Assembly (NCBI RefSeq): GCF_001625575.1
Contig: NZ_AUXV01000056.1
Coordinates: forward strand, 434,001 to 498,000
DNA: 64,000 bases
Direction of reading: 5' to 3'
DNA from: Pseudoalteromonas luteoviolacea S2607
GTDB lineage: Bacteria > Pseudomonadota > Gammaproteobacteria > Enterobacterales > Alteromonadaceae
Below, in pieces: positions 1 to 8,183 of the stretch. The position numbers and the translations under genes are program-made. The notes beneath the pieces were generated by a model. That model was given only the letters and a program-made list of their open reading frames with translations, did not search any database and had not been told where the DNA came from. The stretch's first letter is position 1; each line of letters starts with the position of its first letter.

Positions 1-77
1 ACACTGTAGGCGAAAATAAGCCATAAAAATTAAATAACACTGTTTTCCAATTCGATTTGTAGGTAGACTAAGCCATT

Positions 78-557
78 ATGGCAAAGAAAAAATCAAATAA
101 ATCAACAAGCAATACCATCGCGTTAAATAAAAAAGCGCGTCATGAGTATTTTTTACACGATAAGTTCGAAGCAGGTATGGAACTACAAGGTTGGGAAGTG
201 AAAAGCATCCGAGCTGGCAAAGTTAATATCTCTGAAACTTATATTCATCTAAAAGACGGCGAAGCATTTTTGTTAGGCAGTCAAATTCAGCCATTAAATA
301 GCGCTTCTACCCACGTGATATGTGACCCTTTACGTTATCGCAAATTGCTTTTGAATAAGCGCGAGATTGACCGTCTTATCGGTGCAACTGAGCGCGATGG
401 CTTCTCATTGGTTGCAACAGCAATGTACTGGAAAAAATGCTGGGTTAAACTTGAGTTTCACCTTGCTAAAGGTAAAAAGATGCATGACAAACGCGCTGAC
501 ATCAAAGACCGAGATTGGTCTAGAGATAAAGAGCGCTTAATGAAGCATAAAGTCTAA
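78..557 (+). CDS. smpB: SsrA-binding protein SmpB
   Basis: SmpB binds tmRNA and is needed for trans-translation rescue of stalled ribosomes; it acts in the cytoplasm. The 159-residue product matches the usual length of about 160. It shows the conserved oligonucleotide-binding core, with the GWEVKSIRAGKVN segment at about residues 38-50, and ends in the basic tail (KKMHDKRADIKDRDW onward) that enters the empty mRNA channel. The start is the ATG at 78; the upstream Shine-Dalgarno is weak. In many gammaproteobacteria ssrA lies just downstream of smpB, but I see no tmRNA in the 275 bases to the fabB terminator. Identification is by family recognition and is secure. Confidence 0.97.
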   Translation: MAKKKSNKSTSNTIALNKKARHEYFLHDKFEAGMELQGWEVKSIRAGKVNISETYIHLKDGEAFLLGSQIQPLNSASTHVICDPLRYRKLLLNKREIDRLIGATERDGFSLVATAMYWKKCWVKLEFHLAKGKKMHDKRADIKDRDWSRDKERLMKHKV

Positions 558-792
558 GCCTGCCCATCATAGTAGCCGCTAATTTCATTGTGGCTACTCA
601 ACCTGTTTCTTATCCTAAATAGCCGTCAAACAAAATATTGATTTTGCTAACTTCCATGTAATCCAAGTAACCTCAGAGGCATCAGTACAGAGTATTGAGG
701 AGATATTGAGATACCGAATTGAGCTTGAAGTTCGCGTTGTATCAAAGATAAGCATAGAGTTAAGTGACGCTGCTACAGCACCACCATGTATA

Positions 793-816
793 AAAAAAGC
801 CCTTTCGGGCTTTTTT
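793..816. terminator. Rho-independent terminator at the fabB 3' end
   Basis: A six-base A run, the stem GCCC/GGGC with a TTTC loop, then a six-base T run. It is symmetric, so it can stop fabB (minus strand) and transcripts from smpB. The rest of 558-792 shows no gene I can support. Confidence 0.85.
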
Positions 817-832
817 CTTGGGTTAGTTAAGA

Positions 833-2047
833 TTAACCCTTATATTTTTGCACAACCAATGTTGCATTGGTGCCACCGAAGCCAAAGCTATTAGACATTA
901 CGGTATTTAACTCAACTTCACGACGTTCAGTTACGATATCTAAGCCTTTTGCTTGTTCATCTAACTCGTCAATGTTAATTGATGGAGTGATGAAGTTATT
1001 TTCAAGCATTAATACTGAGTAAATTGCTTCATGAACGCCAGCCGCGCCCAGTGCATGTCCTGTCATCGCTTTAGTTGCACTGATTGCTGGAGAGTTATCA
1101 CCAAATAGCTCTTGAATTGCGCCCAACTCTTTCACGTCACCAACAGGCGTTGAAGTACCGTGCGTATTAAGGTAATCAATATCACCTTCAACCGTTGCCA
1201 TTGCCTGTTTCATACAACGTACAGCACCTTCACCTGATGGTGCAACCATGTCGTAGCCATCAGACGTTGCACCGTAGCCCACAATCTCACCATAGATATG
1301 TGCACCACGTGCTAAGGCATGCTCTAGCTCTTCGATAACCATGATGCCACCACCACCAGAGATAACAAAACCATCACGGTTTGCATCGTAAGTACGAGAC
1401 GCTTTTTCTGGTTCTTCATTATATTTAGTAGAAAGCGCGCCCATCGCATCAAATTCCATTGCTAGAGTCCAGTGCAGTTCTTCACCACCACCAGCGAAAA
1501 TTACATCTTGTTTTCCAAGCTGAATTTGCTCTACTGCGTGTCCTACACAGTGTGCAGAAGTTGCACATGCAGAGCTGATTGAATAGTTAACGCCTTTAAT
1601 CTTGAATGGCGTAGCAAGACATGCAGACGTCGTACTAGCCATAGTACGAGGTACCATGTAAGGACCAACACGTTTAACACCGCGCTCACGCAATATGTCT
1701 GCTGCTTCAACTTGGTACTTAGAAGAACCACCACCTGAGCCAACAACAAGGCCAGTACGTTCGTTCGAAACTTGCTCTTCATTCAAACCTGAGTCTTCAA
1801 TAGCCTGTGCCATTGCAATGTAAGAATACGCAGCAGCATCCCCCATAAAACGGTGCGCTTTACGGTCAACCAGTGATTTTACGTCGATGTCAATTTTACC
1901 AGACACGTTACTACGTAGATTCATGTCTGCAAATTCTTGGTTAAAAGCAATACCACTTTTACCCGCTTTCAAAGATTCTAATACTTCTTGCTTGTTGTTA
2001 CCGATGCTAGATACAACACCGATCCCCGTAATAACGGCTCTTCTCAT
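833..2047 (-). CDS. fabB: 3-oxoacyl-ACP synthase I (KAS I)
   Basis: FabB condenses malonyl-ACP with acyl-ACP and is the elongation enzyme specific to unsaturated fatty acid synthesis. The 404-residue product has the KAS I layout: catalytic Cys161 in SISSACATSAHC, His296 in NTHGTSTPVGD and His331 in AMTGHALGAAG, plus the glycine-rich GFGGTNA near the C-terminus. The start ATG is preceded by AAGGGA at suitable spacing. It is divergent from mnmC, the same arrangement as in Escherichia coli. FabB rather than FabF is favoured by this synteny and by the MRRAVITGIG N-terminus. The upstream region carries a FabR-like inverted repeat, listed separately. Confidence 0.95.
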   Translation of the reverse strand: MRRAVITGIGVVSSIGNNKQEVLESLKAGKSGIAFNQEFADMNLRSNVSGKIDIDVKSLVDRKAHRFMGDAAAYSYIAMAQAIEDSGLNEEQVSNERTGLVVGSGGGSSKYQVEAADILRERGVKRVGPYMVPRTMASTTSACLATPFKIKGVNYSISSACATSAHCVGHAVEQIQLGKQDVIFAGGGEELHWTLAMEFDAMGALSTKYNEEPEKASRTYDANRDGFVISGGGGIMVIEELEHALARGAHIYGEIVGYGATSDGYDMVAPSGEGAVRCMKQAMATVEGDIDYLNTHGTSTPVGDVKELGAIQELFGDNSPAISATKAMTGHALGAAGVHEAIYSVLMLENNFITPSINIDELDEQAKGLDIVTERREVELNTVMSNSFGFGGTNATLVVQKYKG

Positions 2048-2082
2048 GGGTAATTCCCTTAGGACTTAAAAAAATTAGGTGT

Positions 2083-2139
2083 ATTCTACGCGGAAAATGC
2101 TAATCAAGTGGTCAGCTTTCCAGCGTACACACGTACTCT
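2083..2139 (-). promoter_or_regulatory. fabB promoter with FabR-like operator
   Basis: On the minus strand a TAGAAT -10-like hexamer lies at 2088-2083. At 2122-2139 there is an inverted repeat, AGCGTAC-ACAC-GTACTCT, with one mismatch between the arms. It resembles my recollection of the enterobacterial FabR operator. A TGGTCAG half-site at 2109-2115, near the expected -35 position, resembles half of a FadR site; that part is weak. E. coli fabB is controlled by both FabR and FadR, so the location fits. Binding is inferred from pattern only. Confidence 0.45.
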
Positions 2140-2228
2140 GAACTGATATTTGCAAAATTGCAACGGACTAATGCAAATAAAAGCAGTAAAATAGCGATTA
2201 ATTACAGAAGGTATTCTAACGTATTTCT

Positions 2229-4214
2229 ATGATAAGTAACGCACAAATCCACTTTAACGACGCCGGCACGCCTGTTGCCGATAATTTTGATGACGTTTAT
2301 TTCTCTAATGACGATGGACTTGCTGAGTCTAATTATGTCTTTTTTGAACAAAACAATTTACCAGAACGCTTCAACAATCACCCAAGACCCCACTTTGTTA
2401 TTGCTGAAACAGGGTTTGGTACTGGGCTTAACTTTTTAAATAGTTGGGCACGTTTTAACAACAGATCAAAAGATTCAAACATTGAACGTCTTTACTTTAT
2501 CTCTTTCGAGAAATACCCAATCAAGTTAGAAGATTTAAAACAAGCGTTAAAAGCTTGGCCTTCTCTTCAGTCTCTGTCAGATCAACTTTGTGAACAATAC
2601 CCAATGGCATTACAAGGTTGTCACCGTCTTGAATTTGAACAAGGCCGAGTGATTCTTGACCTGTGGTTCGGAGACGTTCAAGCATCCTTACCTCAAATTG
2701 CATATAAGAATAAGGGGTTAGTAGATGCTTGGTACCTTGATGGGTTTGCACCGAGTAAAAACCCCGATATGTGGCAGCAATCATTGTTTGACGCCATGGC
2801 AAACCTAAGTCAGAGCAATGCAACATTTGCCACTTTCACAGCTGCCGGTTTTGTTAGGCGAGGTCTGCAAGAGGCAGGGTTCGACTGCAAAAAAGTCAAA
2901 GGCTACGGTAGAAAAAGAGAGATGGTGATTGGTCAGTTAGAAAGCGCGACGCCTCACCAAACGACACCTACCTATTTCCAACAAAATAAAGCGTCGCTCG
3001 ATAATGTCGCGATAATTGGTGGAGGTATTGCTACAAGTTGCTTACTGTACAATTTGGCAAAAAGAGGCGTAAAAGCGACGCTATTTTGTGAGGATGATGC
3101 GCTAGCGCAAGGCGCATCTCATAATCGACAAGGCGCTGTTTATCCAAACTTACAAAGTGAATTTGGAATTCCTTCCGAGTTTTACGCACATAGTTTTTTG
3201 TATGCTCTACGATTTTATCAATCATTGGCCCAACAAGAATATAACTTCGCTCATCAATGGTGTGGTGTATTGTTGCAAAGTGTCACCGAAGCGAAAAAAC
3301 TGCAACATCACAAAATAGCAAGCAGCTCGCTCTACCCAGAGCAACTCATCAAATCAGTCACAACAGAGCAAGCGCAAAAAATTTCGAGCATTGACACACC
3401 TTACGGCGGTCTATTTATTGAGCAAGGTGGGTGGGTAAGTCCACCAGAGCTAACACAGGCTGTTTTTGATGCGGCAAATGATCTAGTTCCGAGTAGAGCG
3501 CATTTTAACACTTGCATCGATAAATTGGAGCGAAAGCAGGATGGCTGGTACTTGATTTCAAAAGAAACTGAAATTGGGCCATTCTCAGAAGTATTTGTAT
3601 GTGCAGGAGAGCATAGCGATCGCTTCGAACAAACAAAAGACATTGGTATTCACGGCGTTCGAGGCCAAGTATCACATATTGAAGCGGGTGAAGCGTCTGA
3701 AAAACTCTCGACGGTACTTTGTCACAAAGGTTACTTCACTCCGAGTCAAAACGGCCAGCATTGCATGGGGGCTACCTTTGAAAAACACTCTAAATCGAGA
3801 CAAATCAAAGAGCAAGACAACATTACCAATCGTGAGCAATTAGCAAACTTTTATGCGGGGACTGAATTCGACACCAGCCTAGGAGGCGTTAAAAGTGCCA
3901 AGGCAGCTGTAAGGTGCTGCTTTAATGACCACACGCCGATGATTGGACAAGTGCAACAGAAAGAAGATGTAATCCAAGCTTATCGCAACCTTAGCAAGGG
4001 TAAGTCTTATGACTTTTCACCTCAAGCGCTTCCGCATCAAGGTCTACATATAGTAACAGGGTTTGGCGCAAGAGGCTTATGTACAGCACCGATGGTTACT
4101 GAGCACTTAGTCGCGAGTCTCTTTGAAGAGCCACTTCCATTCAGTGAACGTGTACATGAGGCGCTACACCCATCAAGACTGTACGTAAGAGATCTGATCC
4201 GCAATAAGATTTAA
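2229..4214 (+). CDS. mnmC: Bifunctional tRNA mnm5s2U biosynthesis protein MnmC
   Basis: MnmC finishes the wobble uridine modification of tRNA. The C-terminal FAD domain removes the carboxymethyl group from cmnm5U to give nm5U, and the N-terminal domain methylates it with SAM to mnm5U. The 661-residue protein shows both parts: the SAM-binding stretch ETGFGTGLNFLNSW near residues 58-71 and the DGFAPSKNPDMW motif, then the dinucleotide fold VAIIGGGIATSC near residue 260, and the oxidase ending GFGARGLCTAPMVTEHL. Length is close to the E. coli enzyme (668). It is divergent from fabB and convergent with motY. Confidence 0.95.
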   Translation: MISNAQIHFNDAGTPVADNFDDVYFSNDDGLAESNYVFFEQNNLPERFNNHPRPHFVIAETGFGTGLNFLNSWARFNNRSKDSNIERLYFISFEKYPIKLEDLKQALKAWPSLQSLSDQLCEQYPMALQGCHRLEFEQGRVILDLWFGDVQASLPQIAYKNKGLVDAWYLDGFAPSKNPDMWQQSLFDAMANLSQSNATFATFTAAGFVRRGLQEAGFDCKKVKGYGRKREMVIGQLESATPHQTTPTYFQQNKASLDNVAIIGGGIATSCLLYNLAKRGVKATLFCEDDALAQGASHNRQGAVYPNLQSEFGIPSEFYAHSFLYALRFYQSLAQQEYNFAHQWCGVLLQSVTEAKKLQHHKIASSSLYPEQLIKSVTTEQAQKISSIDTPYGGLFIEQGGWVSPPELTQAVFDAANDLVPSRAHFNTCIDKLERKQDGWYLISKETEIGPFSEVFVCAGEHSDRFEQTKDIGIHGVRGQVSHIEAGEASEKLSTVLCHKGYFTPSQNGQHCMGATFEKHSKSRQIKEQDNITNREQLANFYAGTEFDTSLGGVKSAKAAVRCCFNDHTPMIGQVQQKEDVIQAYRNLSKGKSYDFSPQALPHQGLHIVTGFGARGLCTAPMVTEHLVASLFEEPLPFSERVHEALHPSRLYVRDLIRNKI

Positions 4215-4229
4215 TAAACCTTGCAATCC

Positions 4230-4253
4230 TCCAAGCCCTGTCTAGGGCTTGGA
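4230..4253. terminator. Hairpin between convergent mnmC and motY
   Basis: A ten-base perfect stem (TCCAAGCCCT/AGGGCTTGGA) with a GTCT loop overlaps the last codons and stop of motY. T-tracts are poor on both strands, so it may be an inefficient or Rho-assisted terminator serving both genes. Confidence 0.5.
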
Positions 4254-5117
4254 TATTTGAATGATAACGCGTCGGTTTGTTTCTCGACCAATTGGTGTAG
4301 TATTAATTGCCACATGACGTTTTTCACCAAAACCATCTGAGACTATCTTATTGGCTGGTACGCCCTTACTAGCCATGTAATCCTTGATTGCCATAGCCCG
4401 CTTTTTAGATAAATTGAGGTTGACGTTTTTAGCACCGTAGCTGTCTGAATAAGCCGAAATGTAAATAGAATCGATGTCAGGATCGTTATTTAAATACTCG
4501 CCTATCATATCTAACCTTTTACGTGAAGATTGAGTCAACTCGCTGGAGTTTTGACGGTAGTTCATGACTACAAAAGCAATATCTTCAAAGCTGTAAGGTA
4601 AAAGATTGTCTCTGCATTGTAAAAACTCCCAGTAAGACTTCTTAAAGTTTACCGAAGACAATGACACCGATATTTGATCATGCTTATTGTTCCAATCTTC
4701 ATAATAAAAAGTAGGCTGATACCCTTTTTCTAACTCTGTTAGCATTTCCCAAGCAACGGGGTTGCCTAATTCGCCATCAAACTTTTTCAGCAACGACATT
4801 TTGCCCATACTTCTTGCCGGCATGCCTGCACGCCAACTGGGTGGCACCGACTCTAACCCAGCAAAATCGTAGCTCTCGGGCCTGATAACCATGTCCAAGT
4901 TAAAAGTAAGATCTTTATTTTTGCTTGCTGTGGAGCTAAAAATAGCTTCTCCATAGTAAGGAACGTTATGAGACAATGTGCACGACAAACGAGTTGTACG
5001 ATCAACCATCCACTTAGAACTATCTACCGAGGCACTATATTGCCGCATAGCACTTTGCGCAGGCCAAACAACTGATAACACAATTGTTGCAACTAAGATG
5101 TTGATATTACGCTTCAC
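4242..5117 (-). CDS. motY: Sodium-type flagellar stator ring protein MotY
   Basis: MotY forms the periplasmic T ring that anchors PomA/PomB stators in sodium-driven polar flagella. The product has a signal peptide ending near PAQSA, an N-terminal MotY domain (RLSCTLSHNVPYYGEAIFSS, then PPSWR and ELEKGYQPTFYYEDW), and a C-terminal OmpA/MotB peptidoglycan-binding domain with NLSKKRAMAIKDYM and GRETNRRV. I prefer the GTG at 5117, because GAGGTAAGAAAA stands before it and it gives a compact signal peptide; an in-frame ATG at 5144 would add nine residues. It lies beside rnt, as I recall for Vibrio, away from the flagellar clusters. Confidence 0.9.
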   Translation of the reverse strand: MKRNINILVATIVLSVVWPAQSAMRQYSASVDSSKWMVDRTTRLSCTLSHNVPYYGEAIFSSTASKNKDLTFNLDMVIRPESYDFAGLESVPPSWRAGMPARSMGKMSLLKKFDGELGNPVAWEMLTELEKGYQPTFYYEDWNNKHDQISVSLSSVNFKKSYWEFLQCRDNLLPYSFEDIAFVVMNYRQNSSELTQSSRKRLDMIGEYLNNDPDIDSIYISAYSDSYGAKNVNLNLSKKRAMAIKDYMASKGVPANKIVSDGFGEKRHVAINTTPIGRETNRRVIIQISKP

Positions 5118-5291
5118 TTTTCTTACCTCAAGCAATGTAGCCATTTTTCAGGCAACGCATCTTTAACCTGAATGTTCTTACTGCACTAATTTAAGCAATT
5201 AGCGTACCGTTTTAGTATGTCAAAAATGCTGTTATGCATAAAAATAGTTATTTATCAGCTTATACTAAATAGCATCTTGGCGCACGATCAG

Positions 5292-5297
5292 TATAAT
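5292..5297 (+). promoter_or_regulatory. Candidate -10 element of rnt
   Basis: A perfect TATAAT hexamer 32 bases upstream of the rnt ATG. No convincing -35 hexamer is seen at 16-18 bases upstream. Confidence 0.4.
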
Positions 5298-5328
5298 AGG
5301 CGGCTCGATTTAGAAAACCAAGTTGACC

Positions 5329-5997
5329 ATGGCAGAACAAGAGCAATCCCTATTCGCAAAGCGCTTTCGCGGCTTTTTCCCCGTTGTAATTGATGTTGAG
5401 ACAGCTGGATTTAATAAAGACACTGATGCCCTTTTAGAAATCGCTGTTAGCCTTTTGAAGATGAACGATGAGGGCGAGCTTAGTATCGATAACACATTGC
5501 ATTTTCACGTTGCACCTTTTGAGGGTGCTAACATTGAGCAATCGGCAATAGAATTTAACGGCATAGACCCATTCTCCCCGCTGCGCGGAGCCGTTGAGGA
5601 AAGCGAAGCCATCAAAGAGATCTGTAAGGCAGTCAGAAAAGCGCAAAAAGACACAGGCTGCCAGCGCTCAGTTATCGTGGCACACAATGCCGCATTCGAT
5701 CATGGCTTTCTAAACGCAGCTATCGAACGTAACAATATTAAGCGAACGCCTTTCCACCCATTTGTTAGCTTTGATACGACCTCACTCGCGGGACTCGCAC
5801 TGGGTCAAACTGTGCTGGCAAAAGCCTGTAGAGCCGCAGGTATCGAATTTGACAACTCACAAGCCCATTCCGCGTTGTATGATACAGAGCGTACTGCGGA
5901 GTTATTTTGTCATATCGTTAATAAGTGGCAAGCACTGGGTGGATGGCCATTACCTCAGGAAGAAGAACAGCAGGTTCCGACTGGTGATGACGCGTAA
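5329..5997 (+). CDS. rnt: Ribonuclease T
   Basis: RNase T is a DEDDh-family 3'-5' exoribonuclease that trims the 3' ends of tRNA and other stable RNAs and acts as a homodimer. The product of about 222 residues has the exonuclease motifs in order: IDVETAGF (ExoI, with its DxE), HNAAFDHGFL (ExoII) and AHSALYDTERTAEL (ExoIII, with the catalytic His and Asp). The ATG at 5329 is used; an in-frame TTG two codons upstream is possible. Length agrees with other RNase T proteins (about 215-225). A strong terminator follows immediately. Confidence 0.96.
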   Translation: MAEQEQSLFAKRFRGFFPVVIDVETAGFNKDTDALLEIAVSLLKMNDEGELSIDNTLHFHVAPFEGANIEQSAIEFNGIDPFSPLRGAVEESEAIKEICKAVRKAQKDTGCQRSVIVAHNAAFDHGFLNAAIERNNIKRTPFHPFVSFDTTSLAGLALGQTVLAKACRAAGIEFDNSQAHSALYDTERTAELFCHIVNKWQALGGWPLPQEEEQQVPTGDDA

Positions 5998-6008
5998 CTC
6001 TCACTGAC

Positions 6009-6037
6009 AAAAAAAGCAGCCTTAGCTGCTTTTTTTT
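6009..6037. terminator. Bidirectional Rho-independent terminator
   Basis: An A run, stem GCAGC/GCTGC with a CTTA loop, then a T run of eight. It lies between rnt (plus) and the convergent FapA-like gene (minus) and can serve both. Confidence 0.9.
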
Positions 6038-6050
6038 GGTTTAAATATAA

Positions 6051-7682
6051 TTAATTATTAAACTCTTGGGTAATTTTGCCTTCATCGAGCTTTACAAGGT
6101 GTGGAGGGTAAATTCTAGAAAAAGAGCGGCTATCTTTTGCAATCGTCAGCTCGATACCCGGGTGCATTAATTCATTTACCTTTACACGGCTCAATTTAAT
6201 TAAGCGTCTCAGTTTTTGCGCCACCAATTTACTATTTCGCACGTTGCGTTGATAATGCGTATCTAACCGCTTTTCTGTGATTTCAAGCTTTTTCAAATAC
6301 GCATCACGTTTTTCAGATGCTTTCGTTTTCTTCGCTTTAATTTGCGCTCGCTTAATAGCAAGTAACTTATCAGAGAGCAGTTTATCTAGGTTTTTAAACT
6401 CGTTTTCTTTTTTCTTCAAATCGTACCAATCTTGAGCCAGTACAATTCTTGTGCGTGTACCTGATGGCGCACCTACTTCACCAGCCTCAATGCGCATCGC
6501 ATTATATACATTTCCACCGATAAGCTTACCTCGAGGTGTGTCGCCCTTTCCTACCCTAATCAGCCGTTTAGATTTTAAATCGCAGTGCAGCGCCTGTCGC
6601 TCAATAAAGAGATCTTGATCTGATTCTATGTGGCAGTACTGGCCATAACCGACGGAGATGGTGCGCTTTGCCTTAATAATACAAGAAAAATCTTCACCCT
6701 CTATTCGTTTTCGTCCTATAGCACCGAGCATAACTGTAACTGCACTATCACTTTCCAGATGGGCAGACTCAACAAAACCAATAACGGTTATATCGCCAGT
6801 GGCTTTTATTTTCATCCCGTCTTTGACATCTCCGCTAACAACAACGCTGCCATCAAACTCTATGTGCCCAGTTGTGACATCAACATTGTCATAGCACAGT
6901 ACATCATCTACTCGCATACCGCGAGGTACAGCGACAGGCACACCTTTCGCCTCGGCTATCAGAAGATTCGGATCATCTGGACTGACTTTAGTGCCTTCAG
7001 AGACCTGTAAGGTGAAATCTCTCCCAGGTTTTGGCTCAAGAATATCACCAAACACTGAGAAACCTTGCTCCCCAGGAGTCGGCGGCACACGCTTCATTAA
7101 AGGGCTACCCGGTTTGACCGTTATGATTGCCCCCAAGTCACGCATATCTACTTTACCACCCGACTTTTGTTGAGGGCTCAGTACTCTGTCTTGCGCTGTC
7201 ATGCACAAACGTACAAATCGAGCATCAGTACCGTCTTTCGCTCTCACGCCATGTGCTACGATACCCGAATAAACACTTCCAGAAGGTTGCTCAAACTGCT
7301 GGCCTAAAAAGGTATCGAGTGCCCTTTCATTTATCCCCTTAACCACACCAGCACTTGTTAATGCAGCTCTTGCATCGTCGATTGAGATAAGTTTTCCGCC
7401 TCTTGCGGTTGTTAGCCGAGCTTCGGCCAGCATGTTATTTTCTTCGACATGGATCATAATAGACGCGTCAACAGCTCTCGCAACGATCAATAAATCCTTT
7501 TCTCGCTCATCTGATGGCGCAAACAATTGGCCAATATTGGCATGAATGACATCAAAGTCAGCATAAGGAGATTGCTCTAACAGCTCAACAAGCTGTGCAG
7601 CACTCGCGGGAAACCCCGAATGCGCGGGATGTTCCTTCATAGAAACATACCCAGACTCCTCATCAAAATGAAACAAAGACAT
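6051..7682 (-). CDS. FapA/DUF342-family protein
   Basis: This protein of about 543 residues belongs to the DUF342/FapA family, predicted cytoplasmic proteins with a polymer-forming beta-helix core; in Vibrio a member is linked to flagellar placement and glucose signalling. The order seen is an N-terminal FapA-type region, a central glycine-rich repetitive core (GHIEFDGSVVVSGDVKDGMKI, then GDITVIGFVESA and later turns to GKLIGGNVYNAMRIEAGEVG), and a charged coiled-coil C-terminus from about residue 425 (YDLKKKENEFKNLDKLL). There is no signal peptide. The ATG at 7682 is preceded by GGAAGGA; the GTG one codon upstream is less likely. It is transcribed alone. A link to flagella is family knowledge, not shown here. 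Confidence 0.8.
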   Translation of the reverse strand: MSLFHFDEESGYVSMKEHPAHSGFPASAAQLVELLEQSPYADFDVIHANIGQLFAPSDEREKDLLIVARAVDASIMIHVEENNMLAEARLTTARGGKLISIDDARAALTSAGVVKGINERALDTFLGQQFEQPSGSVYSGIVAHGVRAKDGTDARFVRLCMTAQDRVLSPQQKSGGKVDMRDLGAIITVKPGSPLMKRVPPTPGEQGFSVFGDILEPKPGRDFTLQVSEGTKVSPDDPNLLIAEAKGVPVAVPRGMRVDDVLCYDNVDVTTGHIEFDGSVVVSGDVKDGMKIKATGDITVIGFVESAHLESDSAVTVMLGAIGRKRIEGEDFSCIIKAKRTISVGYGQYCHIESDQDLFIERQALHCDLKSKRLIRVGKGDTPRGKLIGGNVYNAMRIEAGEVGAPSGTRTRIVLAQDWYDLKKKENEFKNLDKLLSDKLLAIKRAQIKAKKTKASEKRDAYLKKLEITEKRLDTHYQRNVRNSKLVAQKLRRLIKLSRVKVNELMHPGIELTIAKDSRSFSRIYPPHLVKLDEGKITQEFNN

Positions 7683-7685
7683 CAC

Positions 7686-8138
7686 TTCCTTCCTAAATAC
7701 TCTTGCATTTATTATTTGTTTTTATGCAACCTTCCTCATTTCAGCACAACAACCGTGCAATGTTAAGTCAAAATAGGCCTCTTTTAGCGCCAATTATGAA
7801 TGATTGTAAACACGGCTAGTGCCAAAAATGGACAAGTTACTATTATTACTAAATTTATCGTTAAAATGCGTGATTTCTTTAGTAAATTACGCAATATGAG
7901 ACTTTTTACCTAGCCAATAAGTACCATAATTTGAGTTCTTAAATTGTGTATTTACGTGCTTTAGCTTCCATAAGTAGAAAGCTGTATAAAAGTCGCTGTT
8001 ATCATTCGCTACAATTAACAGTCCTTATTTCCAATGCACTTTTTAGGCCACAATTTGGGTAAAGTTACATATTAATAATTGGTCTGTTATCGGGAATAAA
8101 AGGTTAAGAAGAAAGAAGTTAAAGGAAAGAATCAAAAT
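7686..8138. other. AT-rich intergenic region without a recognised gene
   Basis: About 450 bases between the FapA-like gene start and the terminator of the lectin-like gene. It must hold the FapA-gene promoter on the minus strand. I see no coding frame, tRNA or clear structured RNA in it. Confidence 0.5.
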
Positions 8139-8161
8139 AAAAAAGGCCCTCTTCGAGGGCC
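8139..8161 (-). terminator. Rho-independent terminator of the lectin-like gene
   Basis: Stem GGCCCTC/GAGGGCC with a TTC loop; read on the minus strand it is followed by six Ts. It lies 23 bases past the stop codon of the gene at 8184. Confidence 0.88.
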
Positions 8162-8183
8162 GAGACAGATGTCCAAGGGTTGA

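Noticed and set aside
558..832. Possible tmRNA (ssrA) after smpB
   Set aside because: No tRNA-Ala-like ends and no tag-peptide reading frame are seen; only the fabB terminator is present.
706..894. Small plus-strand frame overlapping the fabB 3' end
   Set aside because: It runs through the terminator and into fabB antisense, with no ribosome site and no protein-like pattern.
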